This document shows, piece by piece, positions 23,410-40,899 of a stretch of DNA of 64,000 nucleotides. The notes under the pieces were generated by a model. That model had not been told where the DNA came from. It did no database searches and was given only the letters and a program-made list of their open reading frames with translations. Position 1 is the first letter of the stretch; every line of letters begins with the position of its first letter. The stretch covers positions 1,116,001 to 1,180,000 of the forward strand of contig MU008168.1 in assembly GCA_010909165.1 (NCBI GenBank), in the 5' to 3' direction. The stretch is from Anthoceros angustus (lineage: Eukaryota; Streptophyta; Anthocerotopsida; Anthocerotales; Anthocerotaceae). The translations under genes were made by a program, and so were the position numbers.

Positions 23410-25332
23410 TTAAACCTTGAGTTGCTGTTGCTGCGGCTTGCGGGAGGAGGGAGGAGGTACAAGAGCTCTCACGTAGGCAGCAGGGAGCGAAAACAGCTTC
23501 TTCACCTTACCCACATAAGCTCGCTTGCTGAAGTTGTCATAATCGTTCTTCTCGATTTCATCCAGGATTTGCTGATACAAGATCAGGCAAGCCCACACCT
23601 GATGCAAAAGGAAAAAATGACGGCATTAGAGAAGGAGCATGTCGAATGATGCAACAAGCAGGTCTTCGGTGGTGGCGCAGGAAGCGGCACTCACCGGCCA
23701 ACGGCTGTCCTTGTCGAGCTCCACCACGCCGCTCTCGGCTTCCGCAAAAAACATTCGAGCTCGAGTGATTTGGTCTTTCATGAAGGCACGCCACTTGTCC
23801 GTGACTTTGCCCGCAAAGATGTCTTCGTCACACAGGCCGAACTGAGCAAGTTCATCCTGGGGGAGATACACTCTTCCTCTCCGGGCACTGGAGTTGAGAT
23901 GAGACACAACCGCCCCATCCATCCGTACAACGGAGTCAGAGCCAGGGAACAGAAGCGAGGCGAAAGAGGCAGCACAGAATGGGGTGGAGTGGGCTCGACA
24001 CTCACTCTTCTCCGACATCCCGTAGGATGTTGGTGAGCTGATTGGCGATGCCCAGCGCCAGGGCTGCATTATACACGCTCTCAGTGGTCGCCCTGGACTC
24101 GGGAGCAATGCCCATTATGGGCACACTCATCAGCCCTACAGTCCCAGCCACGTTGTAGCAGTACATGTACAGCTCGTCGAAGTTGGCATAGCGCGACTTC
24201 ACAAGGTCCATCCGCATGCCATCGATCATATCTCGGTACGGCTGCAGCTCATAAAGCAGGCCGACAAGCCATCGGTAAGTCGTACCACACACCAGCCAAC
24301 ACCAGAGATGTGATAACACAATGGAGATGAGATACCATACCTGGATGTCAACAGGGAACCTGGCCACCATATCCGCCAGAGCGGCATCAAGCATGTCGTA
24401 CGGCTGGCCACGAAACACATCCTCCAATCGCTCCTCCCACCGGTCCAGAGCAGTGGGAGTGATCCGAGATGCATTAGGCCCGTCCACCAGCTCGTCCGTT
24501 CTCCTACACCACACTGCAAAAGCACAGACTACTGTGAGCCACCTTCTCACGTCTCACCTTCATAAGACAGAACAAAAGGCCTCTTACACCTGCACACAGC
24601 AATGCGCTTACCGTACATAGCCCAGATAGCCCGCTGCCTCTCCGGAGTCATGAGCTTAGTCCCTGAAAGCAGAGTAGGAGTCAGCTCCCACACAATAACA
24701 CACACTCGCACTTGAATTCCACAAACAGTGCCGCTGACTCGACACAGAGACACACCACTAACAGCACACATACCGAGATAAAACGTCTTGGCGTACTCCG
24801 CACAAACCTCTCCACACCTCACATACGCCTCCTCCAGCAGCTGCGGGGACGGCACGGCCTTGGCCAGCTTCACCTTACTCGAGCCCCAGCCCTTGTCCTG
24901 GTCCTCATCCTTCTCCTTCAGCAGAGCCTCCTGCTTCCGCTCCCGTATCTGCTGCTCCACCAAAGCCGCCTGCTTGGCCACCACATCATACACCCTGAGC
25001 TCGGAGGGAACAATGATCCTCCCGGAAGCCGAAGCCTGCGCCACGAGGCTGGCCCGCTCCTCCGTCACAATCCCGCTCCCGCCGCACTGGCCGCCCTGAC
25101 ACACCACCTCGTACTCCCAGTCCTGCTCCTGCTCAGGCTCCTGCTCCGGCAGCAGCTGGCCGCTGCCTCCTTCAGGCCCCCGCATCTCTCCCTGGAACAA
25201 GCTCCCGCCGCTGCTCCCGACGCTGCAGCCGCCGATCCCCCCGGCCCTCAGCTGCTGCTGCTGCTGCACCTGGCTCTCGGGAATGGCTGCCGCTGCGGCA
25301 ACAGCCTGGTACGAAACCACCTGCATTTGCAT
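23410..25332 (-). CDS. PSY: phytoene synthase, chloroplast
   Basis: Six exons: 25332-24774, 24662-24612, 24513-24341, 24241-24006, 23887-23695, 23598-23410. Phases agree, giving 466 aa. The first about 150 residues are low-complexity, rich in Gln, Gly and Glu, and probably include the plastid transit peptide. The catalytic domain begins at [19 protein letters not shown]. Both Asp-rich motifs that bind diphosphate through magnesium are intact: [12 protein letters not shown] and, across an intron, [19 protein letters not shown]. The PSY block [19 protein letters not shown] is also present. The enzyme joins two geranylgeranyl diphosphates head to head to make phytoene, the first committed carotenoid step. 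Upstream regulation is not evident; the 5' region is GC-rich. Confidence 0.95.
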
Positions 25333-26640
25333 TGCTCCCGACCACGGCTCAGCTCTCCAGCAAGCCTCACGAGCTCTCCGACCCTCCCGCTGCCGCTGCC
25401 GCTGCCGCCTCGCCTGGCGTGCAATGCCTCACTCCGCGGTGCTGCTCTCCGCAGCCATGGCCGCGCAAATGCCGTACAGGAGCTACGATTCGCGTCTCGC
25501 CCCAGCTGAACACGCGAGTCCTCAGCTGGAGTCGCGAATGAGATGGAATCGCGAATCGCAGCTGCGTCGATTCACAGTCTCCAGTCCCCCGGCACCGGCG
25601 TGCGCAGGCGCAGGCGCAGGCAGAGCAAGAGCAGGAACAGCAAAGGGAAACGAGACCTAGAGAGGAGACGTCTCCTTCGCTCCGAGACGCGTCCTTAAAT
25701 GCGAGCAAGGAGAGCCAGGACCCGGGGAGAATGCATGTATGACTGACAAAGGCAGTGTAAAACACGTACCACAAGCTTGTGCGGAGCGCGGTCCACCATA
25801 GGCTGCTTACCGATTGCGATGACGCACCGCCTACCGCCGGTCGGGGGCGAGTAGGTTACGGTCCGTTACGGAGCCGAGGGCCGCGGCGTCCGCACGTCGG
25901 CGGAGGACCTGGGGTAGCCCGTCCAGAGGCGGCGACCGGGGCCACGTCCATCACCCAACCTACTGCAGGAACCACGCGTTGCCTTGCGTTTTTATCCCTC
26001 TCATCGCATTCACGCATTCACGCATTCACGGATTTGCGGATTCGCGGCCCGGCCAACCCTAACCGTTGGCATCTGGCTGGGGCTGGGTCGACGCACATTC
26101 CATCCCATTCTATCCAAGCTCCAAGCAGGTCCGAGGGCTCCGAGGGTTCCGAGCTCGCAGCTGTGCGCGAGCTATGCGGTGCGCATATTTGGCGGGGTGT
26201 GGATTGGCCGATTCGCCACCTGGCCAGCCGGTGTCTGCGTTCCACATGTCTTTCCCACTTGGAGCCTGCCAGCGCCGCGGCATATGTGCCCCAAATCGAT
26301 TCCCAAGCCAGACGCCAAAGCCAGCCACAGCCACAGTCTCATTACCACCGGGGGAGAACCATCGCTCGGATTCTGCCAACCTAACATGGCCCTTCCTCTG
26401 TTGCCTTCTTGCTTTTGCGCTGCATCCACCCTGCTTGCCTACATTGTAGATCCCTCTCTCACGTCTCTGCGTCTGGACAAATGCGCACAGCTACCCGGGT
26501 GCTTTTTTTTTTGCTTACGGGGTCCATCTAGAATCCTGTGCTCATGGGTCATCTGGACTCCAAAACTTGAAAACCATATTATAGACCCTAATATCCAACT
26601 CTATAAGTACCTCTTTTGGTTTATACTTAGGTACATATAG
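25333..26640. other. GC-rich upstream region of phytoene synthase
   Basis: Long open frames occur in several overlapping readings, as expected from high GC, but none looks like a protein. A short direct repeat of cattcacg lies at 26008-26030. It probably holds the phytoene synthase promoter and then grades into AT-rich DNA after 26500. Confidence 0.4.
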
Positions 26641-26764
26641 AGTTTTATATCTAACCTTCCATTATTACTATTAATTCTTGTAGATTATATCTCCATCTTC
26701 TGTCTCCAATCCTTGAATAAAATCTTTTTGGCATAAAAGAAGATTTGGTTAGGACTCAATATAG

Positions 26765-26766
<2 letters not shown>

Positions 26767-26799
<33 letters not shown>
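26767..26799. repeat. (AT)n microsatellite
   Basis: About 16 uninterrupted at dinucleotides. Confidence 0.95.
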
Positions 26800-26801
<2 letters not shown>

Positions 26802-27521
26802 TTAAGAGTTTGAACTAGTTATTTGTATCAGTTAATGTGGTGAAAGTTACATGCATATGTCAAAAAAAGATAGCATAGATACAAAATCACAATATGGTGG
26901 AAGTTATATGTCTGTTCTCCACCACCTCGATGTAGATGAAACTTCTCGAGAATCTATGCTTATTCTATAAAATCTCCATGTTTTTTTAATGAAAATAACA
27001 ATAATGACGATTTAAAGTTTCGTTAGGAGTTTCAACTAGAACCACACGAGTCAATACGCTGAAAGTTACATATATTAATTGAAAAAGATAATCTAGACAT
27101 AAAATCTAGCAAAAATGGCATATATAAGTCAAAAATATAATGTAGATCTATTATATAGGTACCAATCCTGGCAAATATTGCATGTATAAGTAGGAAACCA
27201 TGAGGCAGACACACAATAACACTTGCATGAGCCAGACACACAATAACACACTACAAGCATTACATCCTACCTATCTTCCCATTATATCTAGATACACAAC
27301 TTGCCTCTAGATAGCCTACTGATTCAATTATATTTTGATTATATCCAGACTTCTTTAAAATAGGTTTTGAGCGCAAATAATTCTCTCAACCACATACATA
27401 AAATAAATTATACTATTTGGATTCCACATACTTATAACAACAATTATTTGACAGAAGAGAATTGACGTCTCACAACCAGGCCGTGAGAGCCAGATGCATG
27501 ACTTGTGACTCCAACTATCTA

Positions 27522-27522
27522 C

Positions 27523-27553
<31 letters not shown>

Positions 27554-27554
27554 C
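27522..27554. repeat. (CT)n-(CA)n compound microsatellite
   Basis: A ct-rich run passes directly into seven ac dinucleotides. Confidence 0.9.
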
Positions 27555-27846
27555 CACCTGGTCATCTACTTGGGCCATAAGAAACATATACCTATCGAAA
27601 ATAAGCTCGACCTTACAAGAGAGAGATGTAAGATCGTTGACGTCGACCTCTCGTTGTGCTACGCCACAATATAGCTGGAGCTCCTCTCTACGTAACTTCC
27701 TTTTGTCTTAGAAGCTTTATCCAAAAGCTCCCAATTAGACTACATCTGATGTGAATTGCTTCCATGAAGGTGAAGGCTGCTACCTACTTTTATTTATTCC
27801 AGTAGGGAAATAGTTATAATCTAAAGAATCCTATGAAGTTTGAGAA

Positions 27847-27908
27847 AAAGCGCCTTAGTCAAAGCCCTAATGGAACTAAAGCGCCTTAGGCTCAGCCCTA
27901 ATGGAACT
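27847..27908. repeat. 31-bp tandem duplication
   Basis: Two copies of aaagcgccttag ... agccctaatggaact with three differences. Confidence 0.8.
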
Positions 27909-28181
27909 GAAAGATGGCTTGATCACAAAAGGAAGAAGAAGGAGCCATGGAGGTTGTTCAAGCTCTACCACAGACTAAGATAATCCCTGACCTCTGTAAC
28001 CTCCATGGAAAAATAAATCAAAACAAACCTAGGGGAGAAATCTTCAGCAAGGGTTCTCATTCCCCTATGTTACATATCGTATTATCACATTAGAAAAAGA
28101 TTATACTCTTCCCAAGGTCATCTGAATACATGCCTAGATACCATCGCAGGCTATGTGGGACTTGGGAAAAACTCGTCACTC

Positions 28182-28330
28182 ACTAAAACTCCTCACCTTT
28201 ACGTTGGAAAAACTCCCACACCCATTGAAACTCCCCACCTTTACTTTGAAAAAACTCCCTCACCCACTAAAACTCCCCATCTTTACCTTGGAAAACTCCC
28301 TCGCCTACTCAAACTCCTCACCTTTACCTT
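28182..28330. repeat. about 42-bp minisatellite, about 3.5 copies
   Basis: Units of the form actaaaactcctcaccttta ... ggaaaaactccctcaccc repeat with 80-90% identity by eye. Unit lengths are 41-42 bp. Confidence 0.8.
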
Positions 28331-28782
28331 TGCCGAGAATAAGGGCTGCAGTAACAAGCCTTGCATGAGAAGCATGCAGCCCTGGATCTAGTTAGTAAGT
28401 TGTAAGTAGTGGTGGTAAGACTTAGCTTAGGGCTTCAGGAAGAAAGTCTGCTTTAAGCAGTTACTTTGGAAATGATGTAAGCCTCCCCATATAAGGAGAT
28501 GAGGCTAGCCCTAGAGAAGCATCTTATGATCCTAGCATGGGGAGCTACACTCTCGAGGATAGGACTTTGGAGCCTAAAGGCCTTGGGAGCCTAGAGTGTG
28601 AGCGTGCTAGAGGAGAGCTGTTGAGGAGGAGATCGAGGGGAGAGAGCTAAGCTCCTAGCTTAGGCAAAGATGGGAGCTCTCTCGATCTCATGTATTCTTG
28701 TTGACTCTTCGGAATAAATAGCAGCGGATGTCTGATTGCGAGTCGTCCGTGGAAGGACGGCGGCTACTTGGAGGCCTAGTGC

Positions 28783-28965
28783 CGGTGTCGGTGATGTTTT
28801 TGTCGCCAATCGCTTGAGGCCTACCGGTGTCGGTGATGTTTTTGTCGCTAACTACTGCCGGTGTCTGGTGATGGTTTTGTCGCTAACTACTGCTGGTGTC
28901 TGGTGATGGTTTTTGTCGCTAACTACTGCTGGTGTCTGGTGACGTTTTTGTCGCTAACTACAGTC
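28783..28965. repeat. 35-43-bp minisatellite, 5 copies
   Basis: Five copies of ggtgtcggtgatgtttttgt plus cgctaactactgc, with small length changes. It follows the LTR-like stretch and could be internal leader repeats of a retroelement. Confidence 0.8.
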
Positions 28966-29742
28966 GGCCCCCCCTAATTGGGAACTCTATAAATGGGATT
29001 CCTCTCTAAATGGGACCTCCCATCCTACTCCCTTTAGTTTACAATGTAATAAATGGGATTTTTCCCTAAATGATAATTGGGACCTTTTGAAACATACATT
29101 CATGTTAGTTTCACCTCCCTAAATAGAATTTCTATTTTTTTACTAAAAAAAATTAAAAAAGAAAGAAAAAAGAATCGATTATTTCAGAGCACAATAGACT
29201 TTTAGGTGTGATTGAAGACTCTTAAGCTAAGCTTTTTCCTTTATGATAGGTATAGGTTTTTGATGTTGCTTAGAGAAAGCGCTAGCTTTCAAACAACTAT
29301 ATAGAGAAGTGGTAAAAGTTATTTTTAGTGAAACCTATCAATCAAAATTTAAAATTTTCTTTGTTTTTGGATATTTTTTGATTTTCTAGAGTTTATAATA
29401 TTTTTATTATTTTTAAATAGGGAAAATATAATCGGGACACCTCCCTTAATGGGACCTCTAAAGGCACTCCGAACCAGTCCCAATTAGGGGGGGTGGAAGT
29501 CGTACGTGACTGCCCCACCTCGTTGAAAAGGGGGTGTTACCGCTGCCATACATTGCTGCGTGAGCCTTTTTAATGACTTGAAATTAACTGCGTTTTACTT
29601 TTTGTAGGAAACCATTGAATGAAAATTTCTTCCTCTTCTTAAGAGGACTTTTCCCGGTGCCAGCCAGGACGAGAGACATTCAGTGAAAAAATCAATCCTC
29701 GGTAGGTTGTTACAAAAAGAATGAGCTTTATCACATACGATA

Positions 29743-32452
29743 TCAGTGAACGCCGCCATTGGCGACAACAACTTCCCTCTCCACGGGCACTCGGGCGTAC
29801 GTGCGTCGGTACTTGGCATCCACCTGCGTCAGATAGAATGTCCCTGGTCGCAGCTGTTCACGTTCGCTGACTGGGGTGTAGTCTTTGGCACCATATCTTG
29901 TTTCCATCAGATGCATAGTCTTCACGAACTCGGAGGGTGTAACCTGGGCAGGCACGGCAGAAAAGAAGTGGCGACTGAGCGTGGAGCGATGAGGGAGATG
30001 ACACTGGAAATATCCTGCTCACGAGCATAAATCTAGACCTCCGCCAGACTTCTCACTGTCGGTGCAACAGAACATCAGGGAGTGGACAAATACCTGAATC
30101 CGAGATTTCAGCTTCTCATCAATATCCAAGACGCTTGCAATGTGTGCAACACTGAAGGGCTTTTCACCCTCATGCACTCGGAGGGAGAAGAGTGTCGCAG
30201 CTAAACCGCTTCCGTATGAAAACAGCAGCACTCGCTTTCCTTCCTGCAAATATCCTCTTTGCCAATCAGATACTTCATTCCCCGACGTGCTACAGGAGAC
30301 AAATCATTGGAGAGCTTCTCTGCGACATGAGTGTTTCCACTGGGCTCCTGTAAGCCATGATCAAAAAAATCTAATCGAGACAACACTTACCAGTGATTCA
30401 GACTGTCTGTTCAACAGAGACGCAAACCCCGCGTACAGGGATGCGCAATACATGTTCCCTATTTCCTTGGGCAAAATTGTACTTGGTACCACCTTCACGT
30501 TATATCCAAACTTTGCCACTCCCCATGCCTCCTGCTCTCAGGTGTAACACAACAAACAAACACACTACTCAAGTTAAGAGGTACCAGTGATAACCTCCAA
30601 AAAGAAAAAACAAACCAAGGGAAACCACCACACCTTTTCAAGATCCCGGTTAGTAAGGCTCTCTTCATGGGTAAGCCCGGCAAACGGCTTCAGTTTTTCT
30701 GCCACATCCTCAGTCACATGGCTACAGAAGCCAACCAATACAAACACCACATTTTCAGTCAAGAGTAGAAGAGTAGACACGCCAACATTAGGTGACACGA
30801 AAGTGGAAAATACAACAAGTTGACTTCCCCACCTGGCACTTTTAAGGAAGTCTTTGTAGACAAGGCGGGCATAGCTCTTTTGCACAAGCTGCAAACTCGA
30901 GCAAGCAACAAATTATGATCTGCTCATTTCAACTGCAAAGGGCTTCCAGGACTTCACCGCTGGTACCTTATTGTAAGGAGAGTGGAAGACAACGTAGTCA
31001 GCATCTCCCAGGGAAAACTGTCTGCCTTCATGCTTTTCAAATCTGCTAAGCCAAGAGACTGCAGTTTACTTGACCATGCATCGGCAGAACAAATAAGATT
31101 TGCACGCAGAGCCTCACGTGACATACCTGGCTGCATACCGCTGGTAGCATAGGTCCAGTGCCCTCAAATAACAAACTTGGGACAGCTTCCCATCAACAAC
31201 CTGAGACAAGAACGGGCCAAGATGAAGTGTGCAACAGGAGAAGGAGGAGCTGAGAATCAAACTCAACTTAGCCCTGGTGGCTGAGTCTGGCATAAGCAAG
31301 GGACGACGCTCCACTGACTCACTTCGTGGCAAGAGGACGTCTTGAACAAAAACATACCAATTAAACCAAAGAGAGTTTGACACTGACTGGATATTCGCTG
31401 TGCGGGTCTGGCTTGTAGAAGTCAAAGACATGAGCCATGTGTGTCCCAGTGTACTTACGCTCAAATACTAGAGGTGCGTTTGGCCCAATCAACAGAGCAA
31501 CAGCACCGGCACCTCCGGTGGGCCGGGCAGCTCCTTCAGCATACACCTGTAGCAGGCACAAACGCTGTCAAGCTTCCACTCCAGAGCCGTCTACCAACCC
31601 AGTCACAAGCTTAAAACAGGAAACAAACAAACAAACAAACAAACTAGGCTACGTAGGCGTGGAGTTCAAGGCTGGCAAAAAGAGACACTCACTGCCACAT
31701 CTGCAGCAACCACAAGAGCCAAACGTCCATCCCATGCACTGCTTTCCACCCAGTTAAGAGAATTCTGGAGCGCAGCTGTCCCTCCATAGCAGGCGTTGGT
31801 CGAATCCACCCCTTCAATGTCTCCATTGCCACTCTCCTGCATGCAACCAAGCATCAGGAATCCCTGTCCACCGCACTGACCTACAACGACAGACACGGAA
31901 AATCACAGCAGCAACGCACCTCAAACAGTTGCATGAGGGAAGTCTTGATCGACTTGCTTTTATCAATAACGGTTTCACTGCCAACTTCCAGCCTACCAAT
32001 TCGATCCGGCGCGACATTGTACTTCTCAAGCAGCGACTGCACCACAGTGAGGCTGTTCACGAAGCGAGTGCGGAGTCAGCGACCGCCAGAAACAAGCCAT
32101 CGGCTCCCAGAAAACCTCCGAATCACGCACAAAGACTCCCTTACTACCTCATTGACACCACGTCCTCCAAATCTGAGCAAAAGCCGAGGTTTGTCTGGCC
32201 AAGCCCGATAGTGTACTTCCCCTGCCCCACTCCATCGTGACTCTCAAGCTCCGCCTGCATTCCACAGAGATCTCAAGATTCTCAAGCCCTTGCCGCCATC
32301 TCAAGATTCTCAAGCCCTTGCCGACCGCACTGAGAGCGAGGCGCTGCTGCGCCGGAAGCAGGAAAATGGCGGGAACATACCTGGCTCACGTAGGCGGAGG
32401 GGAAATAGACATCCACGGCCAAAATTCCCACGTTGTGAGGACGCGACGCCAT
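29743..32452 (-). CDS. HMGS: hydroxymethylglutaryl-CoA synthase
   Basis: Twelve exons: 32452-32381, 32254-32148, 32052-31920, 31836-31693, 31546-31388, 31200-31127, 31042-30967, 30888-30833, 30721-30634, 30531-30391, 30243-30094, 29943-29743. All are GT-AG and phase-consistent, giving 466 aa, the normal size. It starts [19 protein letters not shown]. The catalytic Cys is in [13 protein letters not shown]. Other family blocks are [45 protein letters not shown] (with the active-site His), and [15 protein letters not shown]. The ending RYGAKDYTP and [19 protein letters not shown] is typical. The enzyme condenses acetyl-CoA with acetoacetyl-CoA in the cytosolic mevalonate pathway, which makes sterol and other isoprenoid precursors. 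Confidence 0.96.
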
Positions 32453-32944
32453 GGCAGTGCTGCTGGATTCGGGGCAGGCGCGCAGCGGAATTGTTGCTCC
32501 CGGTCCAGAGTGCGTGAACTATGTCGACAAACTGCCCGCTGCCTCTACGTACATACGAGAAAGTGGGAGAGAGGAGAGAGAGCTGGTTTCCGCATGTGCA
32601 CAGTCAGAAATGACAGAAAAGAAATGACAGAAATGAAAAGGCTTCAGGACACGAACGACACTTGGAACGAGGCGGACGGGAGACCTAAAAATAATCCATT
32701 ACCTACCCTCGCCTAATGGCCGCAAGCAAGCCTGTCTAGAGAGAACGAGAGCCATGTATGTACCAAAGATGGGAGATCGCATCTACCATGGCGTGGTGAA
32801 CCAGTAGCTAGACAGGTACATATGTGTATATCATGTATGCATTGGGTGATGGTATCATGGAGCAGGGGGCAGGCGTTGTACATCTCCACTGATCCAGCTC
32901 TTGCCTTGGTAATGGCGTCAGCCGAGCGGTTTAGAAGGGAGATG

Positions 32945-34894
32945 CTAAACCTGGAGCTTGGAGCTGATGGTGTGGAGCAATGCATACAACGCAGCCATTT
33001 CTTGATGCATGCGGTCTCCAACCACGAAAGTATGCACTTGGTGCTCATGCTCGATCCAGCTTTCACCAGGCTTCTTCCATGCCCCGGCTCTCTGTCTGAA
33101 CTCATCAATCTCAACCGCATGGTTCCGCATGCCAGCACGGGCATACATGTTCGACATGACGACATAGGGCGCAGCCTGTCCGGGATCCAGAGCCACGACG
33201 CAGTCGAAGGCACGCCGCGCCAGCAGCAGGTTATCGTGCTTCCGGCAGGCGCTCAGCAGACACAGCCAAACTTGCGCTGCAGGAGGCGTCGGCATGCTTA
33301 GAATGAGATCCTGTGCCTTGCCGAGCAGGCCGGCCCGGGCCACAAGATCGAGCACACACACATAATGCTCCACCACTGGAGCCATCCCGTAATCCCTGCT
33401 CATGCTCTCGAAGACGCGCAAACCTTCTTCCACCTTCCCGGCGTGCGTGCATGCCGAGAGGAGCACCAAGAAGGTAACCACGCTCGGCTTCACGCCTGCC
33501 CTGCGCATCTCCTCAAACCCTAGCATGCTTGAGTGACAGTCTCCTTGCCGAGCGTAGCCGGCGATGAGCGCGTTCCAGGAAACCACATCCGGCTGCGGCA
33601 GCGCGTCGAACACACTCCGCGCATCCGCCATGCTTCCGCATCTGGCGTACGCGTGGATCAGGCAATTAGAGACGCGGAGGTTAGGCTGGAACGAGCCGTC
33701 CGTTGCAAAGCTCTGGTGAGCCTGTCTGCACATGTGTAACGCTCCCGAATTGCCGCAGGCTTGGAAGAGCGAAATGTATGTTGCTTCATCAGCTTCTACG
33801 TTTCGTTCTCGCATTAGGGCGAAAAGATGCAAAGCCTTGTCCGCTTGCTTCTGCTGAGCACATGCTGCGATCATGGCAGTCCAGGACACTACATTCCGAT
33901 CGGGCAACCGCTCGAAAACCTGCTCTGCATCCATGCTGCTCCCACACTTCGCATACATGCTGACCAAAGTGCTGCCGACGAAGACGTCCCATTCAAAGCC
34001 TCTTCTGGCAGCTTCTGCATGCACTTCCTTCCCTTTCCTCAGAGACTCCAGCTTCACAAGCTGCCCTTCCACCATAGCACACTCCTCCTTCTCTGCAAGG
34101 CTGCCACAGGCTTGCAGAACGCTGACAAAGGTCCGGGCATCTGGCTTCACGCCTGAGCATTGCAATAGGGCATACATTTCCAAGGCATCCTCTCCCTGCT
34201 CCTGCTGAGCGTATGATGCAATCATGGCATTCCAGGTGACCACGCTGCGATCCAGGAGCCTGTCGAACACCAGCCGTGCATCTTCAATGCTCCCACACTT
34301 GGCATACATGCTAACCAGAGAGCTGCCAACATACACATCTGCCTCCACCCCATGTCGGAGACAGTGGGCGTGAATCCTCCTGCCCTCATCCACCTCTCCT
34401 AGCCTGCTACAGGCTTGCAGCAGCCTCACAAGTGTGTACTTGTTGGGCTTCACGCCCTCCTGCTGCATCTGTCGAAAGCATTCCAGAACCTCCCGACATC
34501 GGCCAGCACTGCAGTAACCTGACATGATGGCCGTCCAAGAGAAGACAGTTCTGTGAGGCAATCTGCGAAACAACTTGAGCCCGTCCTCAAAGCTCCCACA
34601 TTTCACCAGAGAAGTCACCAGCAGGTCACTCAAATACCTGTTCAACTCCAGTCCTTCTTCTGCCACACGAGCATGCACTTGCTTCACCTGACCCAGCGCC
34701 TTCTCTTCCATACAGGCCTGCAACAGCTTCCTGTACATGTGCACCTTCTTCAGCTCCCCCTTCTTGCATGACTCCTCCACCTGCCATGTATCTCCGGATA
34801 CGAGGCCTGCCCTTGCAGCAAATCTACCAAGCTTGTAAAACCCAATTGCAGGCAGTTTGTGCCGGTGACCCAAGAAGACCACCTCGTCACACAT
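32945..34894 (-). CDS. PLS-type pentatricopeptide repeat protein, E/E+ class
   Basis: Intronless, 649 aa. From residue about 55 there are repeated P-L-S motifs of 31-36 residues, with cores such as VTSLVKCGSFEDGLKLFRRL, VYVGSSLVSMYAKCGSIEDA and VVTWNAMIASYAQQEQGEDA. One motif carries an inserted segment (LAEKEECAMVEGQLVKLESL) that recurs in the giant PPR gene at 54089. The end has E and E+ motifs (SWIEHEHQVHTFVVGDRMHQ) and then stops, so there is no DYW deaminase domain. Such proteins normally act in plastids or mitochondria and bind single-stranded RNA one nucleotide per motif, mostly for C-to-U editing with a DYW partner. The amino end could carry a targeting peptide, but this cannot be proven by eye. 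Its start lies about 370 bp from the divergent aspartokinase gene. Confidence 0.9.
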   Translation of the reverse strand: MCDEVVFLGHRHKLPAIGFYKLGRFAARAGLVSGDTWQVEESCKKGELKKVHMYRKLLQACMEEKALGQVKQVHARVAEEGLELNRYLSDLLVTSLVKCGSFEDGLKLFRRLPHRTVFSWTAIMSGYCSAGRCREVLECFRQMQQEGVKPNKYTLVRLLQACSRLGEVDEGRRIHAHCLRHGVEADVYVGSSLVSMYAKCGSIEDARLVFDRLLDRSVVTWNAMIASYAQQEQGEDALEMYALLQCSGVKPDARTFVSVLQACGSLAEKEECAMVEGQLVKLESLRKGKEVHAEAARRGFEWDVFVGSTLVSMYAKCGSSMDAEQVFERLPDRNVVSWTAMIAACAQQKQADKALHLFALMRERNVEADEATYISLFQACGNSGALHMCRQAHQSFATDGSFQPNLRVSNCLIHAYARCGSMADARSVFDALPQPDVVSWNALIAGYARQGDCHSSMLGFEEMRRAGVKPSVVTFLVLLSACTHAGKVEEGLRVFESMSRDYGMAPVVEHYVCVLDLVARAGLLGKAQDLILSMPTPPAAQVWLCLLSACRKHDNLLLARRAFDCVVALDPGQAAPYVVMSNMYARAGMRNHAVEIDEFRQRAGAWKKPGESWIEHEHQVHTFVVGDRMHQEMAALYALLHTISSKLQV

Positions 34895-35261
34895 GGCTTG
34901 GACATGCCCAACCTCTCATCAAGAGCTGATCAACAGGCAGATGCCTCTCGTTACAAGTCTACCTCACTCCTACATACAAAATACATAAGCAAGCTGCAAG
35001 GGGTTGCAAGGTGGGACAAGTTGACAGACCTAAAACTCGATGTCAGAACAGGAGTACACAGACACTGTACAAGCCGAGATTTTCTCTCCCCCGGATTTCA
35101 GTTTTTTGTCTGCGGTGGTCTTTTCCCCCGACGTACCTCGTCCTATGTCTTTTTATCTCTCCCTTTTCAACCTTCCTGTCCATCGTTTTGCTCGGATTCA
35201 GGACTTCTCCTGCCGATAGATGTCTGAACTTGATGCCTGAGGAGAAGGCAGGCCCTCTGCA
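34895..35261. promoter_or_regulatory. divergent promoter between PPR and AK-HSDH
   Basis: A 367-bp spacer between two divergent start codons, with a pyrimidine-rich run at 35130-35200 typical of plant 5' leaders of the rightward gene. No TATA box is recognised. Confidence 0.4.
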
Positions 35262-40044
<4,783 letters not shown>

Positions 40045-40392
40045 ACAGATCTGATTGCCTGCATCTTGAACTCAATTTTGGAGCCAAGAACTGTGCACCA
40101 CCCGCTTTGTCACTATGAGGGCACCGACAGTAGCATCTTGTAGGCTTGACGTCTCAATTTTGGGATGCAGTTTTGTAAATCCAGCGTGACGGTCGGACAA
40201 ACCTTCCGCTTCTCGGGACTTTGGATTATCTATCCTTAATATCAGAATCCGATACAGTTAATATGAATGTACCTTTTCTAATTGCCAGCTGGCCGCTCTT
40301 AGTCCACCACGCCCTCGACTCTCCCGGTTAGCTTCACACCTTGGTTATTTGGGGTTAGTATATTTTTTTTAAGAAATACCTCGGCTTCGTAC

Positions 40393-40571
40393 GTGGTTAT
40401 TAAGCATCCCGCGCTTGGATCGGTACTTAGATGGGGTGCCTAAAGGGAATGGATGCCCTTGGTGCAAGTAGCTTAGGCATACCATGGTACAAGTTGTTAA
40501 GTACCAAGTCCCATGACGGAAATCCGTCCTTAGTGGACTTAAATAAAATTCTTCTTCTTCTTATTCTTATT
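40393..40571 (+). mobile_element. SINE-like element, copy B (short form)
   Basis: Flanked by an 8-bp direct repeat cttcgtac at 40385-40392 and 40572-40579, the target-site duplication expected of retrotransposition. It lacks the 5' palindromic block of copies A and C and begins about 5 bp before the ttaagc core. It ends in aaataaaattcttcttcttc and some ttattc units. Confidence 0.7.
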
Positions 40572-40899
40572 CTTCGTACAAACTAGATAAATTAATTATA
40601 TATTTAATTTTTATTTATTTATTTATATATCTAAAAGATAGGTACATATATCTCATCTGGATTTCAGATGCATGATCTGTAAAGTTGATCTTAAAAAACC
40701 CTTTATTACCTCATTTTCTACCCGTGAGTTACATAATTTCTGGACATCCTTATCAAACTCTACTAATAACACATAGTATTGATTAATTTGTCTCCCACTT
40801 TCTAGAATAAAGTGTTTTAGAAGTGATAGTTGTTGGGATAACGTTAAACTAAGAAGTTGCTTTCAAAGTTTCCACGATTAGTGCGTATCTCACAAATTG

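Larger units (their letters stand above)
26641..29742. other. AT-rich repeat region, possible LTR remnant
   Basis: No gene is seen in 3.1 kb. At 28480-28740 there is an LTR-like arrangement: a catataagg element, a purine-rich GC-rich leader, then aataaatag. No pol fragments are nearby, so a solo LTR is possible but unproven. Several short tandem arrays are listed separately. Confidence 0.35.

Noticed and set aside
24712-25509. 265-codon plus-strand frame
   Set aside because: Antisense to the low-complexity amino end of phytoene synthase; Leu/His-rich artefact.
25984-26640. 218-codon plus-strand frame
   Set aside because: No homology-like features, no splice partners, and the ending runs into AT-rich repeat DNA.
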